A stretch of DNA of 61,922 nucleotides. It comes from a virus. The notes under the pieces were generated by a model that did not search any database, was not told where the DNA came from, and saw nothing but the letters and a program-made list of their open reading frames with translations. The translations under genes were made by a program, and so were the position numbers. Below, piece after piece: positions 23,098 through 30,576 of this stretch. Position 1 is the first letter of the stretch; each line of letters opens with the position of its first letter. The stretch is from positions 1-61,922 of the IMG/VR virus record IMGVR_UViG_3300042356_001388, one strand, 5' to 3'.

Positions 23098-24155
23098 AAT
23101 TTTTTATATTCAGGTTTTAAATAATTCCATATTACTTTATCAACATTTTTACCATCCCACATCAAAAAACATAATGCTTTTATCTTTGGGTGAGTTCCAC
23201 ATTCTTGCAAATGTAAGGCAAATTCTTTCTTGGTTGGCTCAGGGTCTCTATCATTATACTTACCATATCTGAAATACTGATGTATCTTCCCAGCATAGTC
23301 CCAATAACGATAGTGATTATATCTTAAATCAGAAACATACATCTTTATCTTTTGATAAAATTCATCAGGAACATCTTTCAATAATTCCAATACATCCTTA
23401 CCCTCACTCAACATTTCCCATATCGCAGTGGTAGATACATTGGTCATTATCTTATGAAGACGAAGATACTCCTCACCCTTTATCTTCATTCTGTCTCCAT
23501 TAGAGAAACGAACAACAAATCCTTCTTCGTCATTACCTATCATACCTTTCAATTCGGTATAATCCAGTATTCCATCATATTTTTTGACGACTTTGAAACC
23601 AAGATTAGATATTAAGTTCTTCAATCTAACATCATTTCCTTCACCATACAAATCAACTTCGTATCCGGTTTTGGTCTCTATCATTCCAAGTAATACCAAA
23701 TCTTCAAATGGATATTTTACCACTATACGGTTCTCATTATATATTATCTCAAATAAGTAAGTGTAACCTTTGTGAAGTTTCTCGTAGTCATAGTTCTTCA
23801 ACATTTCAAATCCCCTAACCGCTTGGTCAGAAGTGAAAGACCCACGAGTCGCCATTATCCATTCACCTTCGTAATTGAATAATATACCCAAAGACCCATC
23901 CATCTTATCATAAACATCAAAGTCAGGAGTTGCGGTATGTTTCCCTTCTTCCATATTGAAGAACTTACGAAATGGTCGGGCAACGACTGACCCATTTGCA
24001 TCAGTAACTAATCCACGAGTTTGTAGGGTTACATCATCAAAAAGTCCGTCATACTGAACTTTTTCAGAATAATTCCATATAGTCAAAGGAAGAGTCGGAT
24101 GTATTTGTTTATACACCAACCCTTCCTCAAAATATTTGTTCAATACTTCATTCAT
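23094..24155 (-). CDS. rnlA: RNA ligase, T4 Rnl1-like
   Basis: 353 residues, close to T4 Rnl1 (374). ATP-dependent ligase motifs: motif I DVYDKMDGSLGIL (adenylated Lys), the preceding RGLVTD element typical of Rnl1, YLFEIIYNENRIVV (motif IIIa-like), and motif IV/V EEGFVVRFSNGDRMKIKG. The C-terminal third is helical, as in Rnl1. It seals 5'-PO4 to 3'-OH RNA ends, typically repairing tRNA cut by host anti-phage anticodon nucleases. An end-healing partner is not fused but may be the kinase or HAD protein. A TATCTTTG box lies four bases before ATG. Confidence 0.93.
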   Translation of the reverse strand: MNEVLNKYFEEGLVYKQIHPTLPLTIWNYSEKVQYDGLFDDVTLQTRGLVTDANGSVVARPFRKFFNMEEGKHTATPDFDVYDKMDGSLGILFNYEGEWIMATRGSFTSDQAVRGFEMLKNYDYEKLHKGYTYLFEIIYNENRIVVKYPFEDLVLLGMIETKTGYEVDLYGEGNDVRLKNLISNLGFKVVKKYDGILDYTELKGMIGNDEEGFVVRFSNGDRMKIKGEEYLRLHKIMTNVSTTAIWEMLSEGKDVLELLKDVPDEFYQKIKMYVSDLRYNHYRYWDYAGKIHQYFRYGKYNDRDPEPTKKEFALHLQECGTHPKIKALCFLMWDGKNVDKVIWNYLKPEYKKL

Positions 24156-24159
24156 TTGA

Positions 24160-24167
24160 CAAAGATA
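24160..24167 (-). promoter_or_regulatory. Class A promoter -7 box TATCTTTG
   Basis: TATCTTTG (minus strand) four bases before the RNA ligase ATG. No good -33 box at the usual spacing. Confidence 0.5.
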
Positions 24168-24173
24168 ATAAAT

Positions 24174-24776
24174 TTAACTCAAACTTTCAGGTAAAAATAA
24201 CAAAGTTGGGTTTTTCTTTTGGACATCAACATCAGGAAATACTTTCATAAATTCCACGATGTCAAATCTATCAGTAATTAGATGATATCCGTTTTTGGTT
24301 GGGATTTCAGAAATTATTTTATCCTTTCCAAAAGGTTGGCAACTATCAATCTTTAACTTAATATTTAAAATTTCTTTATTGTCTTTAGTATCAATATCAA
24401 CAATCCACCTTTTTTCGTGAGTCTTAATTTGTCCAACAACCGAATCAAACAATCCTTTCTGAATGTGTTGTCCGTTTTTAATTCTTTCAGCTAAGGACAT
24501 CATCATTTCTAATGAAACATCCTTATGGTTTTGTTTTTGAACATGGATATACGCCCGAGCTTTAAACATCTCACAAAGTTGTTTAATCTCATCATATCGT
24601 TTTTCCAAATACTCAATACTATCAACACAATAAGTTTTGATAGTTCTTACTGACTGATGATTATCTCTCTCACCTTCAGGTTGGTCTTTCTTCCTTTTGA
24701 GGACATAGAGCATATAAAAGTCCCCATCGTTTTCAAAATTCAACAATTGTTTTATTTGTTCTAAATTGTCAATCAT
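24174..24776 (-). CDS. Hypothetical protein, 200 aa, primase-like pattern
   Basis: A region with RWIVDIDTKDNKE (D-x-D) followed about 35 residues later by EIPTKNGYHLITDRFD resembles the DxD ... sxH order of archaeo-eukaryotic (AEP) primase/polymerase domains. The rest of that fold was not recognisable by eye and the protein is short. The N-terminus (FENDGDFYMLYVLKRKKDQPEGE) looks like an independent alpha/beta region. I would call it a conserved phage protein with possible AEP ancestry only. Confidence 0.5.
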   Translation of the reverse strand: MIDNLEQIKQLLNFENDGDFYMLYVLKRKKDQPEGERDNHQSVRTIKTYCVDSIEYLEKRYDEIKQLCEMFKARAYIHVQKQNHKDVSLEMMMSLAERIKNGQHIQKGLFDSVVGQIKTHEKRWIVDIDTKDNKEILNIKLKIDSCQPFGKDKIISEIPTKNGYHLITDRFDIVEFMKVFPDVDVQKKNPTLLFLPESLS

Positions 24777-24777
24777 A

Positions 24778-25260
24778 TTATAATACCTTAAATGCGTGAT
24801 TAATAACTCTTTTTTTCATTTTAGCGTCCTCTTGGTTACCAACAACATTACCGTCAATAATGGAGAAAGCGTGACCACGAACAACTACAAGATACTTCCC
24901 AACAGAATATTTCTTAATGAATGTACCAGTTGTCATTTTACGTTTAACGGTTTGACCTTTTACAATAACATCATAACCCATATGTCCTCGTTGGTCACCC
25001 ATACTTTCAAATGACTTTAAATTAATATCCTGTCCATCATCTTCCATACGTCGCATCCCACCAACAAAGAATCTTGTTCCTTTTCGGTTTTCACGACCAA
25101 ACTTTTCTTTAACAAATTCGTGAGCTCTGTCATAATGCATTTGAAATGCTGATGATATAGCTCTAACAACACAATCATTACTTTCCCCTTTCGCAATTAA
25201 TGAATCACCGTATCCAATAATCGCTTCCTTTGTTGGTATGTATTTTAGTTCGTTATCCAT
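24778..25260 (-). CDS. Papain-like cysteine protease fold protein (candidate)
   Basis: 160 residues from MDNELKYIP; the start is fixed by a TATCTTTG box four bases upstream. It has the Cys in NDCVVRAISSAFQMHYD, and the His and following polar residue in YLVVVRGHAFSIIDGNVVG. This order matches the Cys-His catalytic pair of papain-like folds common in phage hypothetical proteins. The end is basic (KMKKRVINHAFKVL). Activity and target are unknown. Confidence 0.6.
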   Translation of the reverse strand: MDNELKYIPTKEAIIGYGDSLIAKGESNDCVVRAISSAFQMHYDRAHEFVKEKFGRENRKGTRFFVGGMRRMEDDGQDINLKSFESMGDQRGHMGYDVIVKGQTVKRKMTTGTFIKKYSVGKYLVVVRGHAFSIIDGNVVGNQEDAKMKKRVINHAFKVL

Positions 25261-25264
25261 ACCA

Positions 25265-25272
25265 CAAAGATA
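25265..25272 (-). promoter_or_regulatory. Class A promoter -7 box TATCTTTG
   Basis: TATCTTTG (minus strand) four bases before the ATG at 25260. A -33 box was not found at the expected place. Confidence 0.5.
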
Positions 25273-25282
25273 AGGCAAAATT

Positions 25283-25468
25283 TTAGAACGGCATCAGCCA
25301 TGGATTAAAAGGTGTGGGTTTTTTCTTAATATCCGATAAAATTTCATCAATCATTTCAACTTGACCTCTAAAATAGTCCTTTTGGCTAGTTTTACTCATT
25401 AATCCTTCTGCGGTTTTTTTCTTCTGTTGAAGAAAATCCTCCAACATTCTCATACTGTGTCCACTCAT
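25283..25468 (-). CDS. Small hypothetical protein, 61 aa
   Basis: MSGHSMRMLEDFLQQKKKTA and a second helix (YFRGQVEMIDEILSDIKKK) suggest a helical hairpin, ending NPWLMPF. No family is recognised. It is downstream of the 202-aa gene with 15 bases between. Confidence 0.55.
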   Translation of the reverse strand: MSGHSMRMLEDFLQQKKKTAEGLMSKTSQKDYFRGQVEMIDEILSDIKKKPTPFNPWLMPF

Positions 25469-25483
25469 ATTATTTAGTTTTGA

Positions 25484-26092
25484 TTAGTCCCACCAAGCTC
25501 TTAGGTCACTTCCATCGTATTTTTCATCCCAACCTTCCTCAGAGTTTCTTAATTCATCGTAGTCAGGTCCTTTGATAATTGCACATAGTTCCTCCCAATA
25601 TTCTTTTTGAATCTGATGAGACCGTTTAAGAATTTTTGAATTATTCTCTTTGTCCGTTGGGTTTTCATTTTGTTTTAATTGGTATAAATCTTCACTACCT
25701 GAAATTTCTTCAAACTCAAATGGGTAATAAACATACTCAAATCCCAACTCTTTTTCCGCCTCCTCAATGAAAGTGTCATTGACACAAACATCAATCAAAT
25801 AAGATAATCGTCTCATCTTCGCAACTTTCTTCAAACGACTTTCATCAACCTCGTGCCCATATTTTTCAATTCTCCAAGCCATATCATCAACAGCAGTTTT
25901 AACCCAAGGCAAAACCGAACTGTCACCATTATACCAGGTGTGATTCCATAAGTTTTTACGGAATAACCACAGGTTACGGAAAAATCTTGGGATGTCATAT
26001 CTGAACAAGTCCCAAGTTTTCCAATACCATCTTTCCCGATTAATCATTCTTTTGAAACTTTCAAAAAAAGTATCCTTGAATTTTATGTTCAT
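25484..26092 (-). CDS. Conserved phage-type hypothetical protein, 202 aa
   Basis: The N-terminus is rich in Trp/Arg/Phe (RWYWKTWDLFRYDIPRFFRN; WNHTWYNGDSSVLPW), followed by a helical middle (RLKKVAKMRRLSYLIDVCVND) and an acidic end (WDEKYDGSDLRAWWD). This 'FRYDIPRFFRNLW' type is one I recall from phage genomes without a function. It overlaps the upstream gene by four bases. Confidence 0.65.
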   Translation of the reverse strand: MNIKFKDTFFESFKRMINRERWYWKTWDLFRYDIPRFFRNLWLFRKNLWNHTWYNGDSSVLPWVKTAVDDMAWRIEKYGHEVDESRLKKVAKMRRLSYLIDVCVNDTFIEEAEKELGFEYVYYPFEFEEISGSEDLYQLKQNENPTDKENNSKILKRSHQIQKEYWEELCAIIKGPDYDELRNSEEGWDEKYDGSDLRAWWD

Positions 26093-26328
26093 CTTATTAA
26101 TTCTTCAGGGTCTAAATTATGTTCTTGCATTAACTCATTGTATCTTTCAAATACCGCATCCACACCTCTGTAAAAGTCATCCTTTTCATCATAACCCGAT
26201 GTAACTCTTTTACGCATATTCAATGACATTTCCCACAAAACCAACGCCATATCTGTTGATTTGACACAACGTAAGTGTGCCATTCTATCATCAACATCAT
26301 CCAAATCAAATTCTAACTTTGCTTTCAT
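26089..26328 (-). CDS. Hypothetical protein, 79 aa
   Basis: Acidic N-terminal strand (MKAKLEFDLDDVDDRMAHLR), then helices (DMALVLWEMSLNMRKRV; VFERYNELMQEHNLDPEELI). This pattern is often seen next to the 202-aa type in phages. It overlaps that gene by ATGA. Confidence 0.65.
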   Translation of the reverse strand: MKAKLEFDLDDVDDRMAHLRCVKSTDMALVLWEMSLNMRKRVTSGYDEKDDFYRGVDAVFERYNELMQEHNLDPEELIR

Positions 26329-26357
26329 AATTTTAATTTTTTAGTGAAGGGGTGGCA

Positions 26358-27116
26358 TCAATAAGATGATGCCAACTCCCACAATTCACGGTTAAACTTG
26401 GTGTTACCTACCACATCTGTCAACTGACGAGTGCGGACATTTCTACCTGAGTCGGTTTTGTAAATCAAACCTCCACGAACCAATTTCTCTTGAACCACGT
26501 TAAATACTCTCCACATATCATCACCCATGTCATCTTGACGTTTTGGGATAATCATATCGTTCAAAGAAATGTTTTTAACATTCTTGTTGTTTTCCCAACG
26601 TAACTCAATCGCTTCTTTTGCGAAATCACGCTTCTCATCAAAAGTCAAGATACGCTCTTGCATTGTCTTCATTGAACCTTGAATGAGTGGTAAAGTTTCA
26701 GAGATTTGATTACTGATTTCTTTAACGTCTTGGAACTCAATGTTCTTGTGTAAAACTTGAATTGATTCAAATACACCTTGTGGGATTACCAAACCGTTAG
26801 AACAAACCAAACGATACAAACCTGAACTAATATTCAACTTAGCAGTTCCGTCGTGTGAGTTCGTAATGATTGCTTCAATCAAAGAGTCTCCAACTTGTGG
26901 GAGGTCACCGTTACGAAGACGAATCATATGTCTTCCATATGAACCACTACCTCTTTGTTGTGCTGAAAACACATTCCACCCTTCTTTTTGGAAGTTCTCA
27001 ATTACTTCAACTGTTGGAACGAATGAATACTTGTCTGAAACCTTGTCAGAAGGTTTTGTTGCGAATGCTGCTGGACAGATTGTCTTTAAGTTGTCAAAAG
27101 AAATTGGTGTGTTCAT
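26358..27116 (-). CDS. DUF932 protein
   Basis: 252 residues with the DUF932 layout: YSFVPTVEVIENFQKEGWNVF, GRHMIRLRNGDLP, EAIITNSHDGTAKLNISSGLYRLVCSNGLVIP, and a helical end. DUF932 proteins are frequent in phages and plasmids and of unknown activity. A canonical host-type promoter lies 37 bases upstream with a real leader, unlike most genes here. The ORF ends in a typical helix (RELWELASSY). Confidence 0.88.
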   Translation of the reverse strand: MNTPISFDNLKTICPAAFATKPSDKVSDKYSFVPTVEVIENFQKEGWNVFSAQQRGSGSYGRHMIRLRNGDLPQVGDSLIEAIITNSHDGTAKLNISSGLYRLVCSNGLVIPQGVFESIQVLHKNIEFQDVKEISNQISETLPLIQGSMKTMQERILTFDEKRDFAKEAIELRWENNKNVKNISLNDMIIPKRQDDMGDDMWRVFNVVQEKLVRGGLIYKTDSGRNVRTRQLTDVVGNTKFNRELWELASSY

Positions 27117-27153
27117 ATTGTTTATTTTAGATTATTTACTTGTTTTGTGAGTA

Positions 27154-27184
27154 CAAAGATAAGCAAAAAATCAATTCATACAAA
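27154..27184 (-). promoter_or_regulatory. Class A promoter, TTTG-N19-TATCTTTG
   Basis: TATCTTTG (27161-27154, minus strand) with TTTG (27184-27181) exactly 19 bases upstream; an almost ideal match. The DUF932 ATG is 37 bases downstream, so this transcript has a leader. Confidence 0.75.
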
Positions 27185-27458
27185 CTTTTCCTAATTTTGT
27201 TTCAAAAAAAGTTTTGTCAACAGGTTTCTCCCTATTAATATCTAACACTTCCAATACAACACCCATTAACTGTTGGTTAGTTAAAGTAATATCATCACCA
27301 TTCTCGTAATTGGTATATGCAAGGTCTTTAAGTTTTTCATAAAAAATATCCCTATCGGATTTTCCGATAAGGGATATTAAATCGTTAGGATTATTTTCAA
27401 AGAAACTATGCAACTGACTAAAGTAAATTTCAACATCTATGTTTTTCATTCTTGCCAT
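27171..27458 (-). CDS. Hypothetical protein, 95 aa
   Basis: Start MARMKNIDVEIYF at 27458 is chosen because a full host-type promoter ends seven bases before it. Helical protein (YFSQLHSFFENNPNDLISLI; NQQLMGVVLEVLDINR). The coding sequence contains a strong inverted repeat at codons for SDRDIFY. No family is recognised. Confidence 0.55.
   Translation of the reverse strand: MARMKNIDVEIYFSQLHSFFENNPNDLISLIGKSDRDIFYEKLKDLAYTNYENGDDITLTNQQLMGVVLEVLDINREKPVDKTFFETKLGKVCMN
27345..27378. repeat. Inverted repeat inside a coding region
   Basis: AATATCCCTATCGGA and TCCGATAAGGGATATT face each other across three bases, with one extra base in the right arm. It would form a ~15-bp hairpin in RNA or a cruciform in DNA and lies in the 95-aa gene. 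Confidence 0.8.
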
Positions 27459-27465
27459 TTTTTTA

Positions 27466-27497
27466 CAAAAATAAAAAAGTTTAGTCAATTAACCAAA
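27466..27497 (-). promoter_or_regulatory. Class A promoter, TTTG-N20-TATTTTTG
   Basis: TATTTTTG (27473-27466, minus strand) and TTTG (27497-27494), 20 bases apart, seven bases before the ATG at 27458. Good fit to the Bacteroidota consensus. Confidence 0.6.
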
Positions 27498-27503
27498 TAA
27501 TTA

Positions 27504-29348
27504 TTAATCTTCGTTTCTAATATAGAATCCTTCGTTTGAAAAGTCACCACTCTTCCAATTTCTATGGAATTCTTCAGGAAGTTCCAAATTAGAATTACCA
27601 TCTAAATTCAAGAAACCTAATGATTCAATTGAATTAATCGCATTCCAAGGTAACGTCTCCAAAGATTTGTTATCAGGTAACGATAAGAAATTCAACTGTG
27701 TACATTGGGCAATTTCTTCAGGTAAACTTTTAATAATATTACTAAAGAAGATAGAGTCAGCCTTTGTAAATCTTCCAATTGATGGTGGAATGTCAAATGC
27801 CATTTTCACATCACTCTTATTAGTAATCATGATTGAATCAACATTTGGGTCAGCCATTTCAAATAGTTCATTAAACCCATATAGTGCAACAAATTTAGAG
27901 TTATCACTTCTTGGGAATTCAACTTCCAATAATTCACCTTTACCAGCAGTTAATGATTGACCCAATTTTGGTTTTAATTCCTCTTTTAATTTTGCTAATA
28001 CCGGAGTATTCAATAATGCAATATCTTGTTCAGTTAATGAACCTAATCCTTTAGTTTTAATACTTTCAACTTTTTTACTAATGTAGTATTTTAAAACTTC
28101 AGGTTTTGATGATTGGATTTGTTCAGAATTTAAATCAAATCCAAGTGCGATATATTTTTTCTGTAATTCCGAAGAAAGATTTGAATATTGAAAACTTGAA
28201 ATTCTTGGGCTATTAACCTCCATCCACAATTCAATATCTTTGTCGTCTCCAAGAGTACTTAATTCTCTATCATCAGGAACTCTAACACTTTGGTATTTTC
28301 TAATTAACTCTTTTTCTTCGGCAGTTAATGGTTCAGGTTTTAACAAATCCTGTAATCCTTTTAACTTAGGTATTTTTGAAATGATATCACTCCACGGAAC
28401 ATTTTGGTGTCCACTATATTTTCCAGAGTTTGAGCCATCAGCGAGTGCCATACCACCATAAGGGTCAACAAGAATTACTGACGCAAAATTCAAATCATCA
28501 TATGGTAAATCTTCATCAACAACATAATACAATGTTCTCTCATTACCTAAACGATAGTTGTAATACAAATTACCTCCACCCATTCTACTTGTACACCAAC
28601 TTCTTCCGTGTTGTAGTGTAATACATTCGTTTTTCTTCTTCGGTGCAAAAATCGTTAGGTTATTATCCTTATACACAGTTGGGATAGCTTCAATATCAGA
28701 ATTAGATTCTCTTTCTTTTGGAGATTTTTTAGCCATAATTCCATCAATCAAATGCTCAAACTCGGTAAATGACATTTGATTTGCCGGTTTGGTTTTAAAT
28801 GGAATTTCAGGATAAATTTCTAAATATTGGGTAATATAAAATAATATTTGGTCATCAGTCAAATTACTATTCTCTTTCTTGAATTTTTCCAACAAGATAG
28901 GTGTAATTAATTTTTGATAAGTTTCACCAATCAACTTTACTAAATCCAAATATTTGAATTTCAAAGGGTTTTGATACTTCTCAGGTAATTTTGACTTAAC
29001 CTCATTGAATTTCTTCAACAACATTCTAAGTTCCGAGTCACTTACTTTCTCTCCTCTTTCTTTCGCCTTCTCTTTAAAGTCGGTAAATAAGTCACCAGTC
29101 GTTTTTGTTTGTCTCTTACCATCAATTAAAGATTTTAATTCGGCATAAGTGAAATCTCTCCTTGTCAAATCTCTTTTATCAGATGGTAATCCGTTTTTAT
29201 ATTTTTCAAAGTCATTTAAATATGACACGATTGTATCTTCATCATCAGTTACATTCTCAACATTCTTGTATCTATCAATAAGTTGTTTCTTAACTTTTTC
29301 AGAAACTTCTAGAATAATGTTTTTTTTGAGAGTATCAAGTAATTTCAT
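27504..29348 (-). CDS. Large hypothetical protein with GRSWCT domain and LRR-like end, 614 aa
   Basis: Start MKLLDTLKKNIILEVSEKV at 29348, preceded by a TATTTAT motif. The N-terminal third is helical and basic (DLTRRDFTYAELKSLIDGKR repeated in form by NQMSFTEFEHLIDGIM). A middle domain has ECITLQHGRSWCTSRMGGGN, LYYVVDEDLPYDD and VILVDPYGGMALADGSN, a layout I recall from uncharacterised phage proteins. The last 130 residues look leucine-rich (LPEEIAQCTQLNFLSLPD; SIESLGFLNLDGNSNLELP). It is probably virion-associated or injected; no enzyme activity is claimed. Confidence 0.6.
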   Translation of the reverse strand: MKLLDTLKKNIILEVSEKVKKQLIDRYKNVENVTDDEDTIVSYLNDFEKYKNGLPSDKRDLTRRDFTYAELKSLIDGKRQTKTTGDLFTDFKEKAKERGEKVSDSELRMLLKKFNEVKSKLPEKYQNPLKFKYLDLVKLIGETYQKLITPILLEKFKKENSNLTDDQILFYITQYLEIYPEIPFKTKPANQMSFTEFEHLIDGIMAKKSPKERESNSDIEAIPTVYKDNNLTIFAPKKKNECITLQHGRSWCTSRMGGGNLYYNYRLGNERTLYYVVDEDLPYDDLNFASVILVDPYGGMALADGSNSGKYSGHQNVPWSDIISKIPKLKGLQDLLKPEPLTAEEKELIRKYQSVRVPDDRELSTLGDDKDIELWMEVNSPRISSFQYSNLSSELQKKYIALGFDLNSEQIQSSKPEVLKYYISKKVESIKTKGLGSLTEQDIALLNTPVLAKLKEELKPKLGQSLTAGKGELLEVEFPRSDNSKFVALYGFNELFEMADPNVDSIMITNKSDVKMAFDIPPSIGRFTKADSIFFSNIIKSLPEEIAQCTQLNFLSLPDNKSLETLPWNAINSIESLGFLNLDGNSNLELPEEFHRNWKSGDFSNEGFYIRNED

Positions 29349-29362
29349 ATTATTTTTTTTAT

Positions 29363-29369
29363 ATAAATA
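29363..29369 (-). promoter_or_regulatory. Class B promoter motif TATTTAT, long spacing
   Basis: TATTTAT on the minus strand, 14 bases before the ATG at 29348. Two other copies have a 15-base spacing (35327-35333, 30405-30411). Confidence 0.4.
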
Positions 29370-29371
29370 TA

Positions 29372-30211
29372 TCAATAGTTCATAATTAACAGTTCTTCCC
29401 CCATATTTTGAGTAGTTCCTTTCTTTGCGGCGGCCGCCTTTGCAAATTGTTTCTTCTCCCACTTATATTGGTCTTCGGGAAACCATTCGTGCAAAAGTAC
29501 GAAATCGTAATATGATAATGAAAACTTACCTTGAATATTTTTTAAACAATTAGCTAATCTTTCATGGTCCTCTCTATCAAAGTCGTGATTTGAGTAGTAA
29601 TTCTCAGTCTTCCAATAGGGTGGGTCAACATAAAAATAAGTTGTTGGACTATCAAACTCTTTAATAACATCTTCAAAGTCACCCAATCTGAAATGACTAA
29701 TCTTATTAAAGTGTTCAACCCATTCTGGTTTAGACAACTTATCTCTGAATGTAAGATATTTTGATTTGTACTTCCCTTTTAAATCAATAAATGAAGATGT
29801 CTCAGGTTTGGAACCACTGAATACTTGAGTTAGGACATACGCATATTTTGCAGCAACATCATAATCAGGATAGTTAATTGTAAATCCCTCCCCAAATATC
29901 TCCTTCTGGAATGATTGAAATTGTTCTTTATAAATTGATGGAGTAACTTCCTCACCCATCTGTTGGCAGGGAATTGAATTGATTGCGGACAACAAAACAC
30001 TAGGGTTTTGTAAACACATAAACAAGTTGTAGTTTAATGGATTGAAGTCGTTATAAACAACTCTTTTTAGATTTGGGTAATCTTTTAAATTCATATTATA
30101 GAAACACCAAAACATTCCACCAAATGTTTCAACATATGTCTCCATATCTTTTGGGTAGAATGGAACAATCCATTTACCAATTTTACTTTTTCCACCGATG
30201 TATGACAGCAT
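29372..30211 (-). CDS. dam: DNA adenine N6-methyltransferase (D12 class, Dam-like)
   Basis: 279 residues. The AdoMet-binding motif appears as SYIGGKSKIGKWIVP with ETFGGMFWCFYN; the catalytic motif is DPPY (FYVDPPYWKTENYYS). The layout matches D12/Dam enzymes that methylate adenine, usually at GATC. No restriction enzyme is adjacent, so it likely protects phage DNA or alters gene control. The C-terminus is rich in Ala and Lys (FAKAAAAKKGTTQN). Confidence 0.92.
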   Translation of the reverse strand: MLSYIGGKSKIGKWIVPFYPKDMETYVETFGGMFWCFYNMNLKDYPNLKRVVYNDFNPLNYNLFMCLQNPSVLLSAINSIPCQQMGEEVTPSIYKEQFQSFQKEIFGEGFTINYPDYDVAAKYAYVLTQVFSGSKPETSSFIDLKGKYKSKYLTFRDKLSKPEWVEHFNKISHFRLGDFEDVIKEFDSPTTYFYVDPPYWKTENYYSNHDFDREDHERLANCLKNIQGKFSLSYYDFVLLHEWFPEDQYKWEKKQFAKAAAAKKGTTQNMGEELLIMNY

Positions 30212-30234
30212 AATTTTTTTTATAAAATATAAGG

Positions 30235-30366
30235 TTAATCGTTAATCATATCAACCTTTTTATTACGCTTATACACTTTACCCGATGGTTTTACACGGGT
30301 TATCATATTACGTCTAACAATCTGTGCCACGTGCCGTACATTCAATTGTAACTTTTCATTTTCCAT
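30235..30366 (-). CDS. Small basic hypothetical protein, 43 aa
   Basis: Starts MENEKLQLNVRHVAQIVRRN and continues with a basic stretch (RVKPSGKVYKRNKKV). A TATCTTTG box lies four bases before the ATG, supporting reality. It may bind nucleic acid; this is a guess from charge alone. Confidence 0.6.
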   Translation of the reverse strand: MENEKLQLNVRHVAQIVRRNMITRVKPSGKVYKRNKKVDMIND

Positions 30367-30370
30367 TTTA

Positions 30371-30399
30371 CAAAGATAATGAAAATATCAATTGACAAA
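30371..30399 (-). promoter_or_regulatory. Class A promoter, TATCTTTG with TTTG at N17
   Basis: TATCTTTG (30378-30371, minus strand) four bases before the ATG at 30366; TTTG (30399-30396) is 17 bases upstream, slightly short. Confidence 0.5.
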
Positions 30400-30404
30400 T
30401 GGGT

Positions 30405-30411
30405 TATTTAT
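30405..30411 (+). promoter_or_regulatory. Class B promoter motif TATTTAT (plus strand), long spacing
   Basis: TATTTAT on the plus strand, 15 bases before the ATG at 30427. It lies back to back with the class A promoter of the minus-strand gene. Confidence 0.4.
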
Positions 30412-30426
30412 AAATAAACTTCAAAT

Positions 30427-30576
30427 ATGGAAAACAAAATCAATTTGAAAGAAGAAAAATGTAAGGCTTGTGAAAAATTAAAGAACAGTCTGTTTTGGCC
30501 AATTATTTTTTCAATTTACTTTTTAGGTACGAGTATTTACGGAACAATCAAACTAATTCAATTATTGTTTAATTGA
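30427..30576 (+). CDS. Small single-TM membrane protein, 49 aa
   Basis: Begins MENKINLKEEKCKACEKLKN (a CxxC pair) and has one hydrophobic helix (LFWPIIFSIYFLGTSIYG). It is on the plus strand, convergent with dnaJ, whose stop it overlaps by 19 bases. The CxxC before the membrane helix may bind metal or form a disulphide. Function unknown. Confidence 0.55.
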   Translation: MENKINLKEEKCKACEKLKNSLFWPIIFSIYFLGTSIYGTIKLIQLLFN

